From assembly GCA_013398955.1 (NCBI GenBank), contig VWPU01004439.1, positions 23,908 through 87,907 on the forward strand: 64,000 nucleotides of DNA, read 5' to 3'. The stretch is from Callaeas wilsoni (taxonomy: Eukaryota; Chordata; Aves; Passeriformes; Callaeidae). How positions within the stretch are numbered: position 1 is the first letter of the stretch; the number at the start of each line of letters is the position of its first letter. Made by a program: the position numbers and the translations under genes. Of this stretch, positions 51,001 to 62,737 are shown piece after piece. A model generated the notes under the pieces. That model was not told the DNA's origin and did not search any database. It was given only the letters and a program-made list of their open reading frames with translations.

Positions 51001-53707
51001 CAACAATAAAATGCACCTTTAGAAAGTCATGCCTATCAATTAGTGTGAGAGTAACCATTCTGAACATGCACACATGCAGACCAGTTCTCAGAGGTGGTGA
51101 AGTTTTTCATTATTAATTCTGTCCTTTCACTTTCAACTGTCTGGATATAAGAAAAGTTCAAACAGTAGCTGATCTGACCAGATGTATGCACACTAAATCA
51201 CAAACTACTTTTTAAATTTCAAGCTCCCCTCTTCTCTTGCCAGACTTACACATAGAACAAAACTTTATAAGCTGATTTAGGAGCAAACAGGTATAGCTGG
51301 GGAAACAAACAGGGAAAAATTAAATAATAATTTTTAAAAAATTATAGGACTGTAAAGCTCTACAGGCAGCAAAAAGTAAAGACATGCAGCAAATCCATGA
51401 CACTGCTGGAAATGTACACAGGCTAAAGGGCTGCAAACCAGAAACAGGCTGAAACATGACACAGTGCTAACATCCAACTGCACTTGTATGGTGCTGGTAA
51501 TGAAAGGACAAAGCACTCTGGGTATTCCCGTTTTTCCTCTCTCTTGATGAAAGCTGATATAAGCAGTCTGCCTTCCACCAGGAGATATTTGTCATGGAGA
51601 CATGAAGACTTTTTTCTCAAGAACATCCTTGGTTCCTTCCCTTCCCCAATCACTTTCCCATATCTCAGGTAAATAACTGCTGGTTGCAGAAGTAAAACAT
51701 TCAATACACAGACGTGTTAAAATAAAATTGTCCTAAAAACTGTATTCTATTAATGCACAAGAGTATTCTTTGTCAGATTGAAACTGTCCTTCTGGTCACC
51801 AGAAGACACACAAATTCAAAGAATAGACTAAAATTTCCACTGATATTAATCATGTGTAGAAGATGTTATGAGAGAAGACGTGCCCAAGAGATGCTGCAAG
51901 CCCACACCTGAGAACACATACAGTTCTGTGAGGCACTGAGTCCCTAATGAGCAGCAGCATTTCAGGAATAAATTTCTTTATTGTGCTTGCTCTGTAAGAT
52001 ATTTAGGTCACTCCATAAAGTTAAATAGCAGTAATGAGCACTGATTGTTTTTACCAGCTGACCTAATCTAGGCATGTATTTATGTTTTGCTGCATAAATA
52101 ACTTGTGTTTACAATTCTTATCCATAATGTTTACAATGTTTATAACATCTCAAGATGTAGGAATAAAATGTTAACCAAGTAAATCTCCTTACTGTTAGGA
52201 AGAAATCAGCAGTATTCTACCTAGTTTTTAATCATGAGTTACAAAGTTAGATCACAGGCTAAAATGCAGGTTACTATGAAGATTGCTGTATAATTGCTTC
52301 CTTAGGGATTTCTCTGGCATGAGGAAGTCCCCAAATGGAATGGGACTGATCTCCTGCTGTTACTGCAAAGGACACAGCAATGGCATGAGCAAGGTTAGCA
52401 AGCTGCACCGTTTGGCCAAATCCCAACTGCTGTGTCTCCTGCCCTGGATCAAGAACCTAGCTGTTCCAGAGCATGGGTGACTGGAAGGCCACTTACAGCC
52501 AGCCTTGTGAGATCCTGTCCATTTCACAGAGTTGCCCTGCAGGCAGTCCAAAGAGCTTATTCCCTTTACAACCCTTTTGCTCTTAGCTGTTGTCCTTTCT
52601 GGGAGGAGAGAGGGGATGGGGGAAAGCATTGGTCAACAATATTGGTCAACATTGGTCAACCATCCCTGCAGGAAGGGTCAACTTCCTTAGATAAAACACA
52701 CTGTTGATTCTGGTGCAAAACCTACACACTATTACAAGTAGCAATAGATTAAACCCCAACACTCCAAATAGTTGCTTTGAGGTTACCATAGTTTTCAGCT
52801 CAGCTCAACACTTGCCATGAAGCAGTTATCCACTTACCACAGTGGAGCATTACAACCTTGCAATTTATTTTGATAAGGAGCAAGTGACAAGCCAAAACAG
52901 ATTTTATCAAATTAATGAAATTACAATGTGTAATAATAGCATTTATCTTGCTGTTAGTGACTACAAGCACATTTGGTAACTATGCACTAGAAGACCACTC
53001 AGTGGGATGCTGACAAGTGAAAGAAACACTCTTGTCCTTGCAAATGCAAGTATAGGTATAAGCACTTCAAGAACCAGTAAAAAATGTCACACCCAGATGT
53101 AGATCATGAAGTCATCAAACTCATAATTTTCTGCATTGCCAGACTAGGGCAGGTGATATATCCTCCAGATCCATCCCTCTCTTAAACTACTCGTTGGAAA
53201 CAGTTCAGAACATAAACAGCTGCAAGCTCGCACTTTGAAAAAACCCATGGATTTATATGTTTCTATCCCCTTTTACTCTTCCAATCTCTTCTTCTACAGC
53301 CTGTACACTGTCTCTCCCCTGGAAATGCAAAATATATGACAGAGGGCCAACCTATCTTTCCTTGGCATCTCATCCTTGCTCAGATAAGTTCTTGATAAGA
53401 TCTAAAGTTGTTTTATCGATTTTTCAGAATGGATTTTAAATAATATGTCAGATGGGAAAGTGACATCTAATTAAAAACTTAGCAGTCTACTGCTGGTGAG
53501 GCAACTGAGGTTAAATCAGGTTTTGTAGCATTTCATTCTCAGGAACCTCTGTGATCTGGTATTACAAATCTATCTAAATATTTTCATTTTCCAGCCTAAA
53601 ATATGTCTCTATCTGGAGTAAATAGAGGAAAACACTTGCTCAGAAGACATAGTGATGGAGAAACAGTATAGCAAATAGCACTTGATATCTATGGATATTA
53701 TATTGAA
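48081..53707. other. Non-coding AT-rich DNA
   Basis: About 5.6 kb. Only the ATTGGTCAAC triple at 52628-52660 stands out. Open frames of 90-101 residues (48431-48159 minus, 49517-49822 plus, 51704-51423 minus, 52432-52707 plus) have no known match. Confidence 0.55.
52628..52660. repeat. Three copies of a 10-bp unit
   Basis: ATTGGTCAAC occurs at 52628-52637, 52641-52650 and 52651-52660. Each copy contains ATTGG, the reverse complement of a CCAAT box. Confidence 0.8.
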
Positions 53708-53842
53708 TGGTTTCCATTTTACAGAAGGAAACATATCTGGCCCAGCTGAGACAGTAGGCAGAGTTTCTAACAGCAGAACTACAGATAAATTCTCTTCTCT
53801 TACTCCCATACTAGTGTCCTATCCACTAAACTGTACTACTCA
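53708..53842 (-). mobile_element. MIR-like ancient SINE remnant
   Basis: TTTCCATTTTACAGAAGGAA, then GGCAGAGTTTCTAACAGCAG with AACTACAG, and GTGTCCTATCCACTAAACTG with TACTACTC parallel the reverse complement of MIR ('cccattttacagatgaggaa...ggcagagctgggaatagaac...gtgctctaaccactagaccatgctgc'). The tRNA-derived end is preserved better than in the other copies. Confidence 0.68.
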
Positions 53843-56800
53843 TTCTCAATTAGTGCTGAAAATACTACCAATATTTTTCATTTCAGTCTCTAGCTGACCT
53901 ATCTCAGTGAGGCTTCTGCCTGGAATGCTATCCTCTGGGCCTCATGAATATTTTAAACACTTCATTGTCGCTAATGGATTCCACTTTGTATCTGCCAGGT
54001 GTGGGTTCAAACCTGCTGAAATAGGTTAAGAAGGCAAATACAATCTATTGGTCATGCCTCATTAGCCATAGCACGACTTTCCTCAGATTTTTTTCTGCAC
54101 AAAAGACACTTCCATACCAAAGATGATTCACCTATATGGAACTCCACTATTTGATTGTCTCACATGTACAGCCATGAGCCACAAGGAAGAACTAGGGTTT
54201 CTAAAATGGGTCAGAAGGCTTTCGTTATTTACAAGTTAAAATTCTTGTCTTCACAATTTATGCTGCAACAAGAATGGAAGGACTGCCAGTAAGAGTTCGT
54301 AAAAGTAAATAAACCAAAATAAAAACATATGATGGTCTACAAACAACAATGATTTTCAAGTTTTTGTTCCAAAAATAAACATGAAGTGTCTCTCACACTA
54401 TTTAAAAAAAAAATCTTAAAATTTCAGTTGTACAAACACAATTCCAATCAAACCTTAGATGGTTTTAATCCTCAACTAGAATCCTCAAAAGCTGCTATTG
54501 GCTGTATTTCTAGGCCAATTCCTCTCAGCAAGTCACGGCCCCTGATAGATGCACTGAGTTTACATCTAGTGTTGACTTGGAAAGGTAGGGAAATGTGGCT
54601 CTTGCCTGCTCTTCTCTCTTCTTCATACAGGGCCAAGAGTCACTTGGAAGATTTGCAGTCTGGAAGAGTATTGTTTCCAGTTCACGTGATCTGCTTCCAG
54701 AGGTGAAGATTAGACTATAGTCCCTAGATTCTCTTTCTCCAAAAATGTTCTCAGATACTTTTCCATGATGGCTGTGTTTCTACTTTGTGGTGATCCATAA
54801 GTGACTTAAAAAAGGAAATTAAATTTATTAGTATCAATAGACTGGCTCCGAAGTAGTACCCAAGCATTGTTAAAGTGTCCAGTGGTTTTTAAGACAACCT
54901 AGACCAGAAACTGAGAGAAGAACAGTAAAAATGTACAGAAATTCAAAATACACAAATTAATAGACTTTTTGAGACGGTTTTTAATATCAAATTTAACGTT
55001 ATCTTTTCATTTTTTGTTTTAATTTGGTAGCCATCTGAGATCCATCTAGCCAATACCAAAATTTTCAGCATGCAACTAAAAAGATTGCGAAGCTGAAATG
55101 AAAATTACTTCTGTTCCTAAGACAGCTACTTCAAAGAGACTGATATTAGAAAGAATTACTCTAGAGCACCTAATGTCCTAGCTCTTAGTGCTCAACATGA
55201 ATTCTACTAACCTCTTAACTGCAATGTGCCTGGTGACGGAACAGTTTTCCCAGTGATCAGTCAGCCAAAGCATTAAACCGTCATAAGCAATATGGCCATA
55301 ATCAGTCCCTGTTTCAGTGTTTTTTTCTGATGTCAGAATAATTTAGATGCCCGGATATCTGAAGCAGCTGTGCCAATGAATACGTGAGCAGAGAAAAACA
55401 CAGCTGCTTTGCAATTCAGGAACACTATTCTGTGTTTTCTTAAACATCTGGTAAATCAGATGTTCCTTTAAGGCCAAGAGTGATAGGTATCAATAAACTT
55501 TTATCTTGCCTTTATGCTGGTGGAGATAAGCTTCACACAGTTTCTGAGAGACTAATGTTGTCCCTAGTCAAGCCTCATTGCATGGAAAACACCTACTTCT
55601 ATGTCGAGGAAACGCTTGCCAATGATATTACTGCTCATTTAAGGACTGTGTTGTATTTGTGTAATTATTTCAGTGGAGATGGCTTTTACCTTAAAAGGTA
55701 TCTCACTAAAACTTTTAACATGAATCCAGATACATTGGTAAGATTATTCCATCAACAACAGTACTGACTGCAGTGACTTTAGTGACAGAAACACATTTCT
55801 ACCCTTAAAACTGCACCTGTACAAAGGTAGGAAGGACCACTTTAGCTGAACAAATCAGAGGAAGATAGTCAGAGAATTTTAAGGAGAGAAAGCTCCCCTG
55901 GGATTACTAATGATCCCTTCCTGCGTGGTCCCATAATCCTCGTCCCTTTTGACCAGGGATTAATGCCCTCTCATCACTGATCACCTTGCAAAGTAACCAC
56001 ATCCAATGAAGTCAGTGGGAAGTATTATCAGCTCTAGAAAAAAGTTTCTCTTTAATTCACAAAGGTTTTGGTTCAAGCCTCCACATTATCTTTTCAACCA
56101 AGCTAAAGGAGTCTCAGGTGAAAAAGTTTCACTCTGAAGAGCTGTCTCTATACCATTAGGTAACTGAAAGAAAAACACAGTTTGTTCTAAAAATATGAAT
56201 GATAAACACTGTATAAAACCAATGAAAAAGTAATATTAAACAAATAAGACCTAATAGCTGATGTAAGTGAAGCCTGAGACTTTCTATATAATGACAGGAA
56301 GCTCCAAATAAAGGGTGCTGGGTTCATGCCCTTCTAAATCATTACAATTTCCACAGAAAATATCAGCCTTCTTGAGGTTCTTAGGTTAGGGAGATTTATA
56401 GTGATAACAATAGCAGTAGTTTATTTGAGACAGTTAATCAAAATTCTAGCACTTATAAGCCCTCTGTGAACACCACAGATTTAAGAAGTTGAACACTAAA
56501 TATTCAAAAGTAAGCTTGCAATCTACACAACTACAGTAAATTTCAGTTATGTGTTTCATTATACTGGTGCCTTATTGCTTTTAAGGGGTTTACAACTTGG
56601 CTGTAATTACCCACTGTGGGGTAAAATTTGGCATAAAAAGAACTCTTTTCCATTTCTATTTCCAAAGAAAGTTACTTGCTCTCAGCTGGCACTGCATTCC
56701 TTGCACATGCAACACTCAGCAAGAGTTTTTGGGTGTGCAAACAAAGTAGGTTAGGTCTCTGATTTTGTGGCTTTTAAAAATATGTCTTTCATACACCCAA

Positions 56801-59142
56801 ACCATATTGTCCCTTTATTCACTCATCTTCCATTAATTTAGCCTTCAATTTGGGTGCATGGACATGGCAAAAATACATGTAATTTGTTTATAAACCAACA
56901 GAAACTATATATATAATTACATCAGCCGTGAAGGCCTTACTTTCACCAGAAAAGTCGAATTTCCAGCAGGATAACAGGAAAACATGGTGACGGCATTAAA
57001 ATCCACCAGCGAAAAAATGTCATCACTTCAGCTTCCCCACACTGTGCCAACGACTTCTTGTGTGTCCCCCCGAGAAATGGGTACCTCAGCACTTCCAACA
57101 GCAAAATGGAGCAACAGTAGTTTCCCACCTCAGGATCATGCTGAAAAATCACAGCTAAGCTCTTTGACAGTTTGCCAAAATCCCCAAATAAGGAAATAAA
57201 TACAGTTATGCTCATGTTCTACACTCGTAACACTTTTGAGTCAAGAGGGATGCCAGTTTCTGAGGTTCCCATCCTTGTGCTCAGCAGCTCATTGCAGCAC
57301 TGCAGTTTGCAGCGCAGATCCAACGGTCTGTGATGTTTCCCTACAAACCAAATCACTGAACTGACACTACCAGAATCTGGCTCTCCATTCCAGGGGCTTT
57401 TTTTTTTTCCAGGAAAAGTACATACTAAGTCTGCCATGTCCACAGGTGCAGCACCCACTCTGGACAGCAAGGGGAGAAGAAGCTCTGCAGGCAGACTGTT
57501 GAAGGAGACAGTTGAATCCTGAATAAGGGGGCTTCAGTTCACCAAAATTGTCCCTTTTGCCATGGTATACTGAAGGGGAAAAACCCAACACATGCTGTTA
57601 AGAAAGCACTCTGCAGTCCCTGGGTAGCAAACACTGAAAAACTTCTCTCAGAAAGGCAATAATAAGAATAATGATCATGTTGTACTTATATAAACAAATA
57701 AAGGCAAACTCTGGTGGGATTTCAAAGCTTAGATTTTTGGGGGAAGGTTCTTTTCCTGGGTATAATGCAAAGGAATGATTATGGCTTCTAGGCTTGCACA
57801 TGTGTTCGATGTGTTTGGAGGTACAATCTCCAAACCTCCAAGATAAGGCTGCAAGGAGCAGAAAAGAAATGCAAACGCCAGTATTCAGACATCAGTTAGA
57901 AGACAAAGGAGAAGTAACTTCCAACATTCAATTCTAGGTAATTCTAAGTTTTAACAAGTTTCCTGGCCCTTCTCTTGCTCCATTATTGTTCTATTTAGTT
58001 GTGCCTTAAGTTTTGCCTTATATCTTGAGGGATATAGTCTCTGTCTGTAGACTTCTACTCTATCCTGAATATAAAAGTGTAAGAAGTCTGATTCCTTTTT
58101 TTGATTTTAAATTTGAATTCTCCAGAATTGGGTTTCTGTATCTGAATTCTCCACATAGAGATATCTGTATTTAAAGTTGTCAGATACCTTACAGAGATAT
58201 GCTACTTTAAAGTTGCATTAATTTCTTACAATCCAACACCTTGCAGCTATAACTGTTACCTTTGTGTAACAAACTCCAATCAAATCAGGCTAAGTGGCAG
58301 CTCCAGAAAAACAGGGTAATTTGACTAAACTTCTCTGTCTAGGTTGAGTCCAGGCTCACCAGGTCTCTGAAGCAGGAAAGCACAAAGTATAAATGGAATG
58401 AAACCTTAGGGGGGTAAAACACAAAACAAAAACTCTTTAGGTTTTTGTTCCTTTATGCTCCATGGTGTTTAATCCCAGAGAACCAATAAATGCAGATGGA
58501 GCACAAAAAATATGAACTAACCTTAATGTTGCATTTTTTTGTAACTTCCACTAATCCAAATGTTTGCTTCACAAGTCACGTGTAAGAAAGAGTTTGCATG
58601 GTTTATATTCCCAGGATCCCATTATAGTAAAGCTCAAAAACAGTTCACTCAAGTATTAGTAAAACTGAAAGGTAAAAAAAGTCCAGATTCTCAGCTGATA
58701 ATAAATCACGTCAAGCAAAAAAATTTCTGACCTCTGCTTTCCAGCATTACTCATTAAAACAAGAACTACAGAAATAAATATGGTAAATAGAGTATTAATA
58801 GAAATATAAATTTCTGCTCTCTAAATGCAGATGGCACAATGAAGATAGCACATCAAATTACTAAGTCTGCCTCTATACAGGAGAAAACTTTTGCATTGGA
58901 CTCTTACTACACATTGGTCTCCCTACCTTTCCCTTGCAATAGAATTTTGTAACCTAAGCCAGCTTGGTGTCAGGGAGATTTATTTGGTGTATGCTCCTTT
59001 TGTATAATTATTTAGTTATTACTCCTATAATGTATAGCATTATCTGGAATAAGTCTGCACTGCAGCGGTGAACCTCCAAAGTAGCTTACGTTTCTTCTTA
59101 TAATCCCCCACTCAACCTAAGTCCCTTGTGAGATCTGAGAGG
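53843..59142. other. Non-coding AT-rich DNA
   Basis: No feature recognised. A 106-residue plus frame at 54386-54706 and a 95-residue plus frame at 55480-55767 have no known match and no convincing splice signals. Confidence 0.55.
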
Positions 59143-59272
59143 AATATTATTCATTCTACAGACAGAAATTTAGAAAGAAAGAAGGCCAACATTTCATAGA
59201 GAATCAGTAAGACAGCAAGAAGATGAACTCAAGTTGTAAGACCCAGACAGTACCTCAGTACTATGAACAACA
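59143..59272 (-). mobile_element. MIR-like ancient SINE remnant
   Basis: TATTATTCATTCTACAGACA, then CAGTAAGACAGCAAGAAGAT with GAACTCAAG, and CAGTACCTCAGTACTATGAA follow the MIR reverse-complement order. More diverged than the 53.7 kb copy. Confidence 0.55.
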
Positions 59273-61919
59273 CAACACATTTCAGTTGCATCCAATATTC
59301 TGAGAATGTATTTGCCCAAGATACAAGGTTGTAAGTTGCAGTGGAGGAGGTACAGACCAAACCAACTAAATTAATTTTTTAAAAAATTCTCTTTTGGACT
59401 CCTTTTTAGACAAGGGTTAACAAACAGAACCACAAACAACTCCATCAAAACCTGTTCGTTAGAACTGAACCTGCTGGAACATAGCACATATCCAGGTCCC
59501 TTGCTTTGACTTGTTCCTACTGCATGAACAGAAAGAGAAAATAATAAAAGCTGCTACGTGGCATTTGCATTTCAGCATGTAGGAATTCTCCTAAAATAAA
59601 AATCCAGACAGACATCTAGAGATGGAATATACCATCAAAACAGCACAAGTGAGTAAGAGATCTTATTACAATCACCCTCATGTTTTCGATAATTTAGTGT
59701 TCAACTTTCTTGATCCTTTTCATGCAATCTTCTCACTACTTTTTCACAATCAGACTTCCATACTGCACAGAATCTAATTTTGTGGGCTAAAAAGATAGAA
59801 TGAAACCTTTAGCTTTTCAACAAACACCAGTGAGAAAAAGAATGGGACAGCTACTCCTGTGGACAGCACAAACACCATTTTTAGTAAGTAAGCTCAAGCT
59901 TTTAGGTCAAGATTAAAACTGCTTTTCAATTAGATTTTAAAGTCATATTATTTACTTCAGTAGGTCTACGCCTACATGTAGTAATAAGAATAGATACCTG
60001 TGACTGCAAGATCAAGCTTATGGTAATAAAGAGTTTATAGAAAACTCAAAAATTAACACAGACAAAGGTACAATGTGATTTTAAAGAAATTAGTGGTGAT
60101 TTCATCACAATTCCATGGTTAGAAACCATGTTTTGGAATACAAAGTTTTGATTCTTACATTACATCCCATACTTCTTCAGAACTAACAGTTCCAAATAAA
60201 TCCATAAACTGGCATGTTCGGTGACCTGGAAGCTTCCACGGCTCTCAGTTGGAACCATTGCTCCCATTGGAAAAGTCTAAGTATCTTTAAAGATATGTAG
60301 TGCAACTTTAAGTAACTCCTATTGGTAATCAAAAATATTTTTAAATCCCACTTCTTACAAACCCAGATCCAGTTTAACTCCCACATCCAACTATGCAAGC
60401 TAAAATCTTTATAGTGACTTCCAAAATTAGCACCCCCCACAAAAAAATGCAAAACAAAACAAAACTTTACCAAGCTCCTATTGTGGCAGTAAAGATATTT
60501 ACACATGGAAGTAACGCAAATATATAAGCATTTGCAAAATCTTGGGCAATATTATCCTAAGACTTGGCCTTTATTTGCAAATTAAGTATGCACTTTAAAA
60601 CCTAACAATGGCTAAATACAGAGGTGATGACATTAAAAGTTCACTCAGTGAGACTTCCTGCGTATAACAAAACACTTCTTTTCAAATCTAATTTTCAGTA
60701 AGTTGAAAACTAATTTTTAGGGCTGTTGTGTTGTAATTCAATATAGTTTACAGAGGTCAAATATGCATCCATAGCAATAGAGTAGCATCTCCAAAATGCA
60801 ATAGATCCATATAACCAAACCATTATACGTATCCAAGAAGAAGAAGAATCCATTTGCATTTACCCTTCCACCTCTGCTGCACTGAGGAACAAGAGGCTAA
60901 ATTTCTTCTCTTCGAGAAAGCAGTAGCTGTGAAACTCTTAGCCCCCTAAAGGACTGGCTCACACAAAACCACACTGAATTTCTTCCACAGCAGCTGTTCC
61001 TGCATCTTGATGTGGTGAGAGATGGCTCAGAAAGAGATATCGCTATCTATGTGGAAACATTAACCTTAAAAAGTTGTCTGAGCAGACAGGTACTAAGAGC
61101 GGCTCTATCACACTAACACCTGCAGCATGCACCGTGTTACAACACCCATAAATGCTGGATATATCACAAAAAAAAAGGAAAAAGCACGAGAGCAAGCAAC
61201 ACAGCAGTTGACCCTTTCTTGTGCCACTGGAAGTAATGGTGAGCACATTTGAAAAAACTATTTGCCTAAACTAGGCAAGATCAATAGATACAGGTGAGTT
61301 TAGGCATTGGCCATAATTAAGAAAAATCAGCTCCCTATTACTTAACTTTGAATGAAAGGCACAGCATGAAGTTTTTGGGCCAGAGATCATCTGAATTGGC
61401 TTTACACTTTCAGGTTGTTTTAATTTTACGAACAGTCTTTCAGGCAAGGAGAGAGAAGGCTCTTCCTAAACACAACACCATGGGGAAACCGTCGTGATTC
61501 CTCTCTGAAATGACGAGCTCTGAGCTGGAGAGTCACAGGGAAAAAAGCAAAAGAAAAACGAACATGAATTTTAGAGGGGGAATAGACGTCTCTACTACGA
61601 GGCCCTCGTAGAGGGAACAGTAAAACGAGACCAGGCTGTCACTGCTTTCGTAATTGCAAAGGTGCTGCCTCAAACGGGAGAAAACTTCCATTAGCAACTT
61701 CTTCTGAAACACCCGAAAAAAGCCGCGCACAAGGGTTCGTACTCCCCTTATGTGTAATTCATCTGATAATGTCTAAAATTTATTAACAGCAACTTTAAAC
61801 ACCGCTGAAGAGAGATGGCTTTTCTAAATGAGGGTCAAAGACAAACGCTTTGGAAACTCAGCGAGGCGCAATCGCAGGGAGATAGGGGAAAGCGCAGGGG
61901 GACGGGACAGAGTAACAAG
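59273..61919. other. Non-coding DNA 3' of GSC
   Basis: AT-rich until about 61800, then an abrupt rise in GC into the CpG block. A 107-residue minus frame at 60506-60183 has no known match. No RNA gene or transposon recognised. Confidence 0.55.
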
Positions 61920-62415
61920 TGTGGGGCCGGGTTTGCTTCGCCTGCTAGTGTTTCCCAAGGGCATCGTCGCCGGCGGGCCGGGCCGCGGCGGGGGGAGCCG
62001 CGGGCGGGGGGAGCCGCAGCGCTCACGGACGGGAGAAGCGCTCGGGCCGCGGCCGGGCGGGCGAACGGGGGCCGGGACGGCCGCGGGCGGCCCCGCGGGA
62101 GCCCCGGGAGGAGCGGCGGGGTTCGCTCCCGGCCCCCTCAGGCTCGTACCGGGCTGCCCCCGTCGGGATCAGCCTGGCCGGGCCTCGGCCGCTTCCCTCC
62201 GGGTGCAAGATCCACCATCGCTCCCCGGCCTGCGGCGAGCGGGGCCCGCCTGGCAGCGCTGCCCTCCGCCGGCTTTCACACTGTGTGATACCGCACCGCG
62301 GAACAAGGAACTGCGCCGGCAAGGCCGGCCCTGCTCCTCGGGGAGAGGGGCACCATCGCTCCCTTGTCCCTCTCCTCTCCCTCTCCCCGCGGTGAACAAA
62401 CGCGCCGCCGTCTAC
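61920..62415. promoter_or_regulatory. Second CpG-rich block just downstream of GSC
   Basis: About 500 bases of extreme GC and CpG density begin abruptly at about 61920 and end at the GSC poly(A) region. It includes a 14-base GC-rich unit repeated at 61988-62001 and 62004-62017. Plus-strand ORFs of 232 residues (61828-62526) and 157 residues (61815-62288) cross it, but their Arg/Gly/Pro/Ala make-up is what random GC-rich DNA yields, so I do not call them genes. The block may be the tail of the GSC island, or a promoter for an unseen antisense or plus-strand transcript. Confidence 0.6.
61988..62017. repeat. GC-rich 14-bp tandem pair (16-bp period)
   Basis: GCGGGGGGAGCCGC occurs at 61988-62001 and exactly again at 62004-62017, within the downstream CpG block. 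Confidence 0.85.
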
Positions 62416-62424
62416 CTGTGCAAC

Positions 62425-62584
62425 ACCTCCGCAACACATTTTATTTACACGGAATCAGCTCGGGGCATTGTACATTATATACAGATATTTTTCCCCTCCA
62501 ACAAGGCAGATCTTGTGCAAGATTAGTAGCATCCTCTGGAGCATATCCGACAGTCCACGGGAAATGTCCCCCCCACTTGAAGTA
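62425..62584 (-). other. GSC 3' untranslated region, putative
   Basis: About 160 bases from the stop codon to the likely cleavage zone. The end is inferred from the AATAAA signal at 62445-62440 followed by a GU-rich stretch. A longer isoform cannot be excluded. Confidence 0.6.
62440..62445 (-). terminator. Polyadenylation signal AATAAA for GSC
   Basis: A canonical AATAAA on the minus strand, 140 bases after the GSC stop. The next 25 minus-strand bases read AATGTGTTGCGG then AGGTGTTGC, a G/U-rich downstream element of the expected type and spacing. Confidence 0.7.
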
Positions 62585-62737
62585 TCAGCTGTCAGAGTCC
62601 AAGTCACTTTTCCCGTCCTCTTGTCTCTTCTCTGGTGACGTTTTAGATGCTTTATTCCACTTTTGTGCGTTTTCTGATTCTTCCGAAGACGATCGCTTTT
62701 GCCTCCTCCACTTCGCCCGGCGGTTTTTGAACCAAAC
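62585..62737 (-). CDS. GSC: GSC coding exon 3 (residues 198-247 and stop)
   Basis: Begins [14 protein letters not shown], the recognition helix and end of the homeodomain, continues with the Ser/Glu-rich SSSEESEN segment and ends SDLDSDS followed by TGA at 62587-62585. The acceptor AG is at 62739-62738. Lys at homeodomain position 50 lies here. Confidence 0.96.
   Translation of the reverse strand, partial: VWFKNRRAKWRRQKRSSSEESENAQKWNKASKTSPEKRQEDGKSDLDSDS

Noticed and set aside
54001..54020. GGTTCAAACC-type word recalling a tRNA B box
   Set aside because: No matching A box or cloverleaf stems at proper spacing were found.
55480..55767. 95-residue plus-strand frame as an exon
   Set aside because: No clear acceptor and donor pair flanks it and no protein family is recognised.
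62023..62439. 138-residue minus-strand frame beyond the GSC stop
   Set aside because: It lies past the GSC stop and poly(A) signal and again reflects high GC; it does not extend any GSC exon.
61828..62526. 232-residue plus-strand open frame beside GSC
   Set aside because: Composition is Arg/Gly/Pro/Ala as expected when CpG-rich DNA lacks stop codons, another frame is open over the same bases, and no domain is visible.
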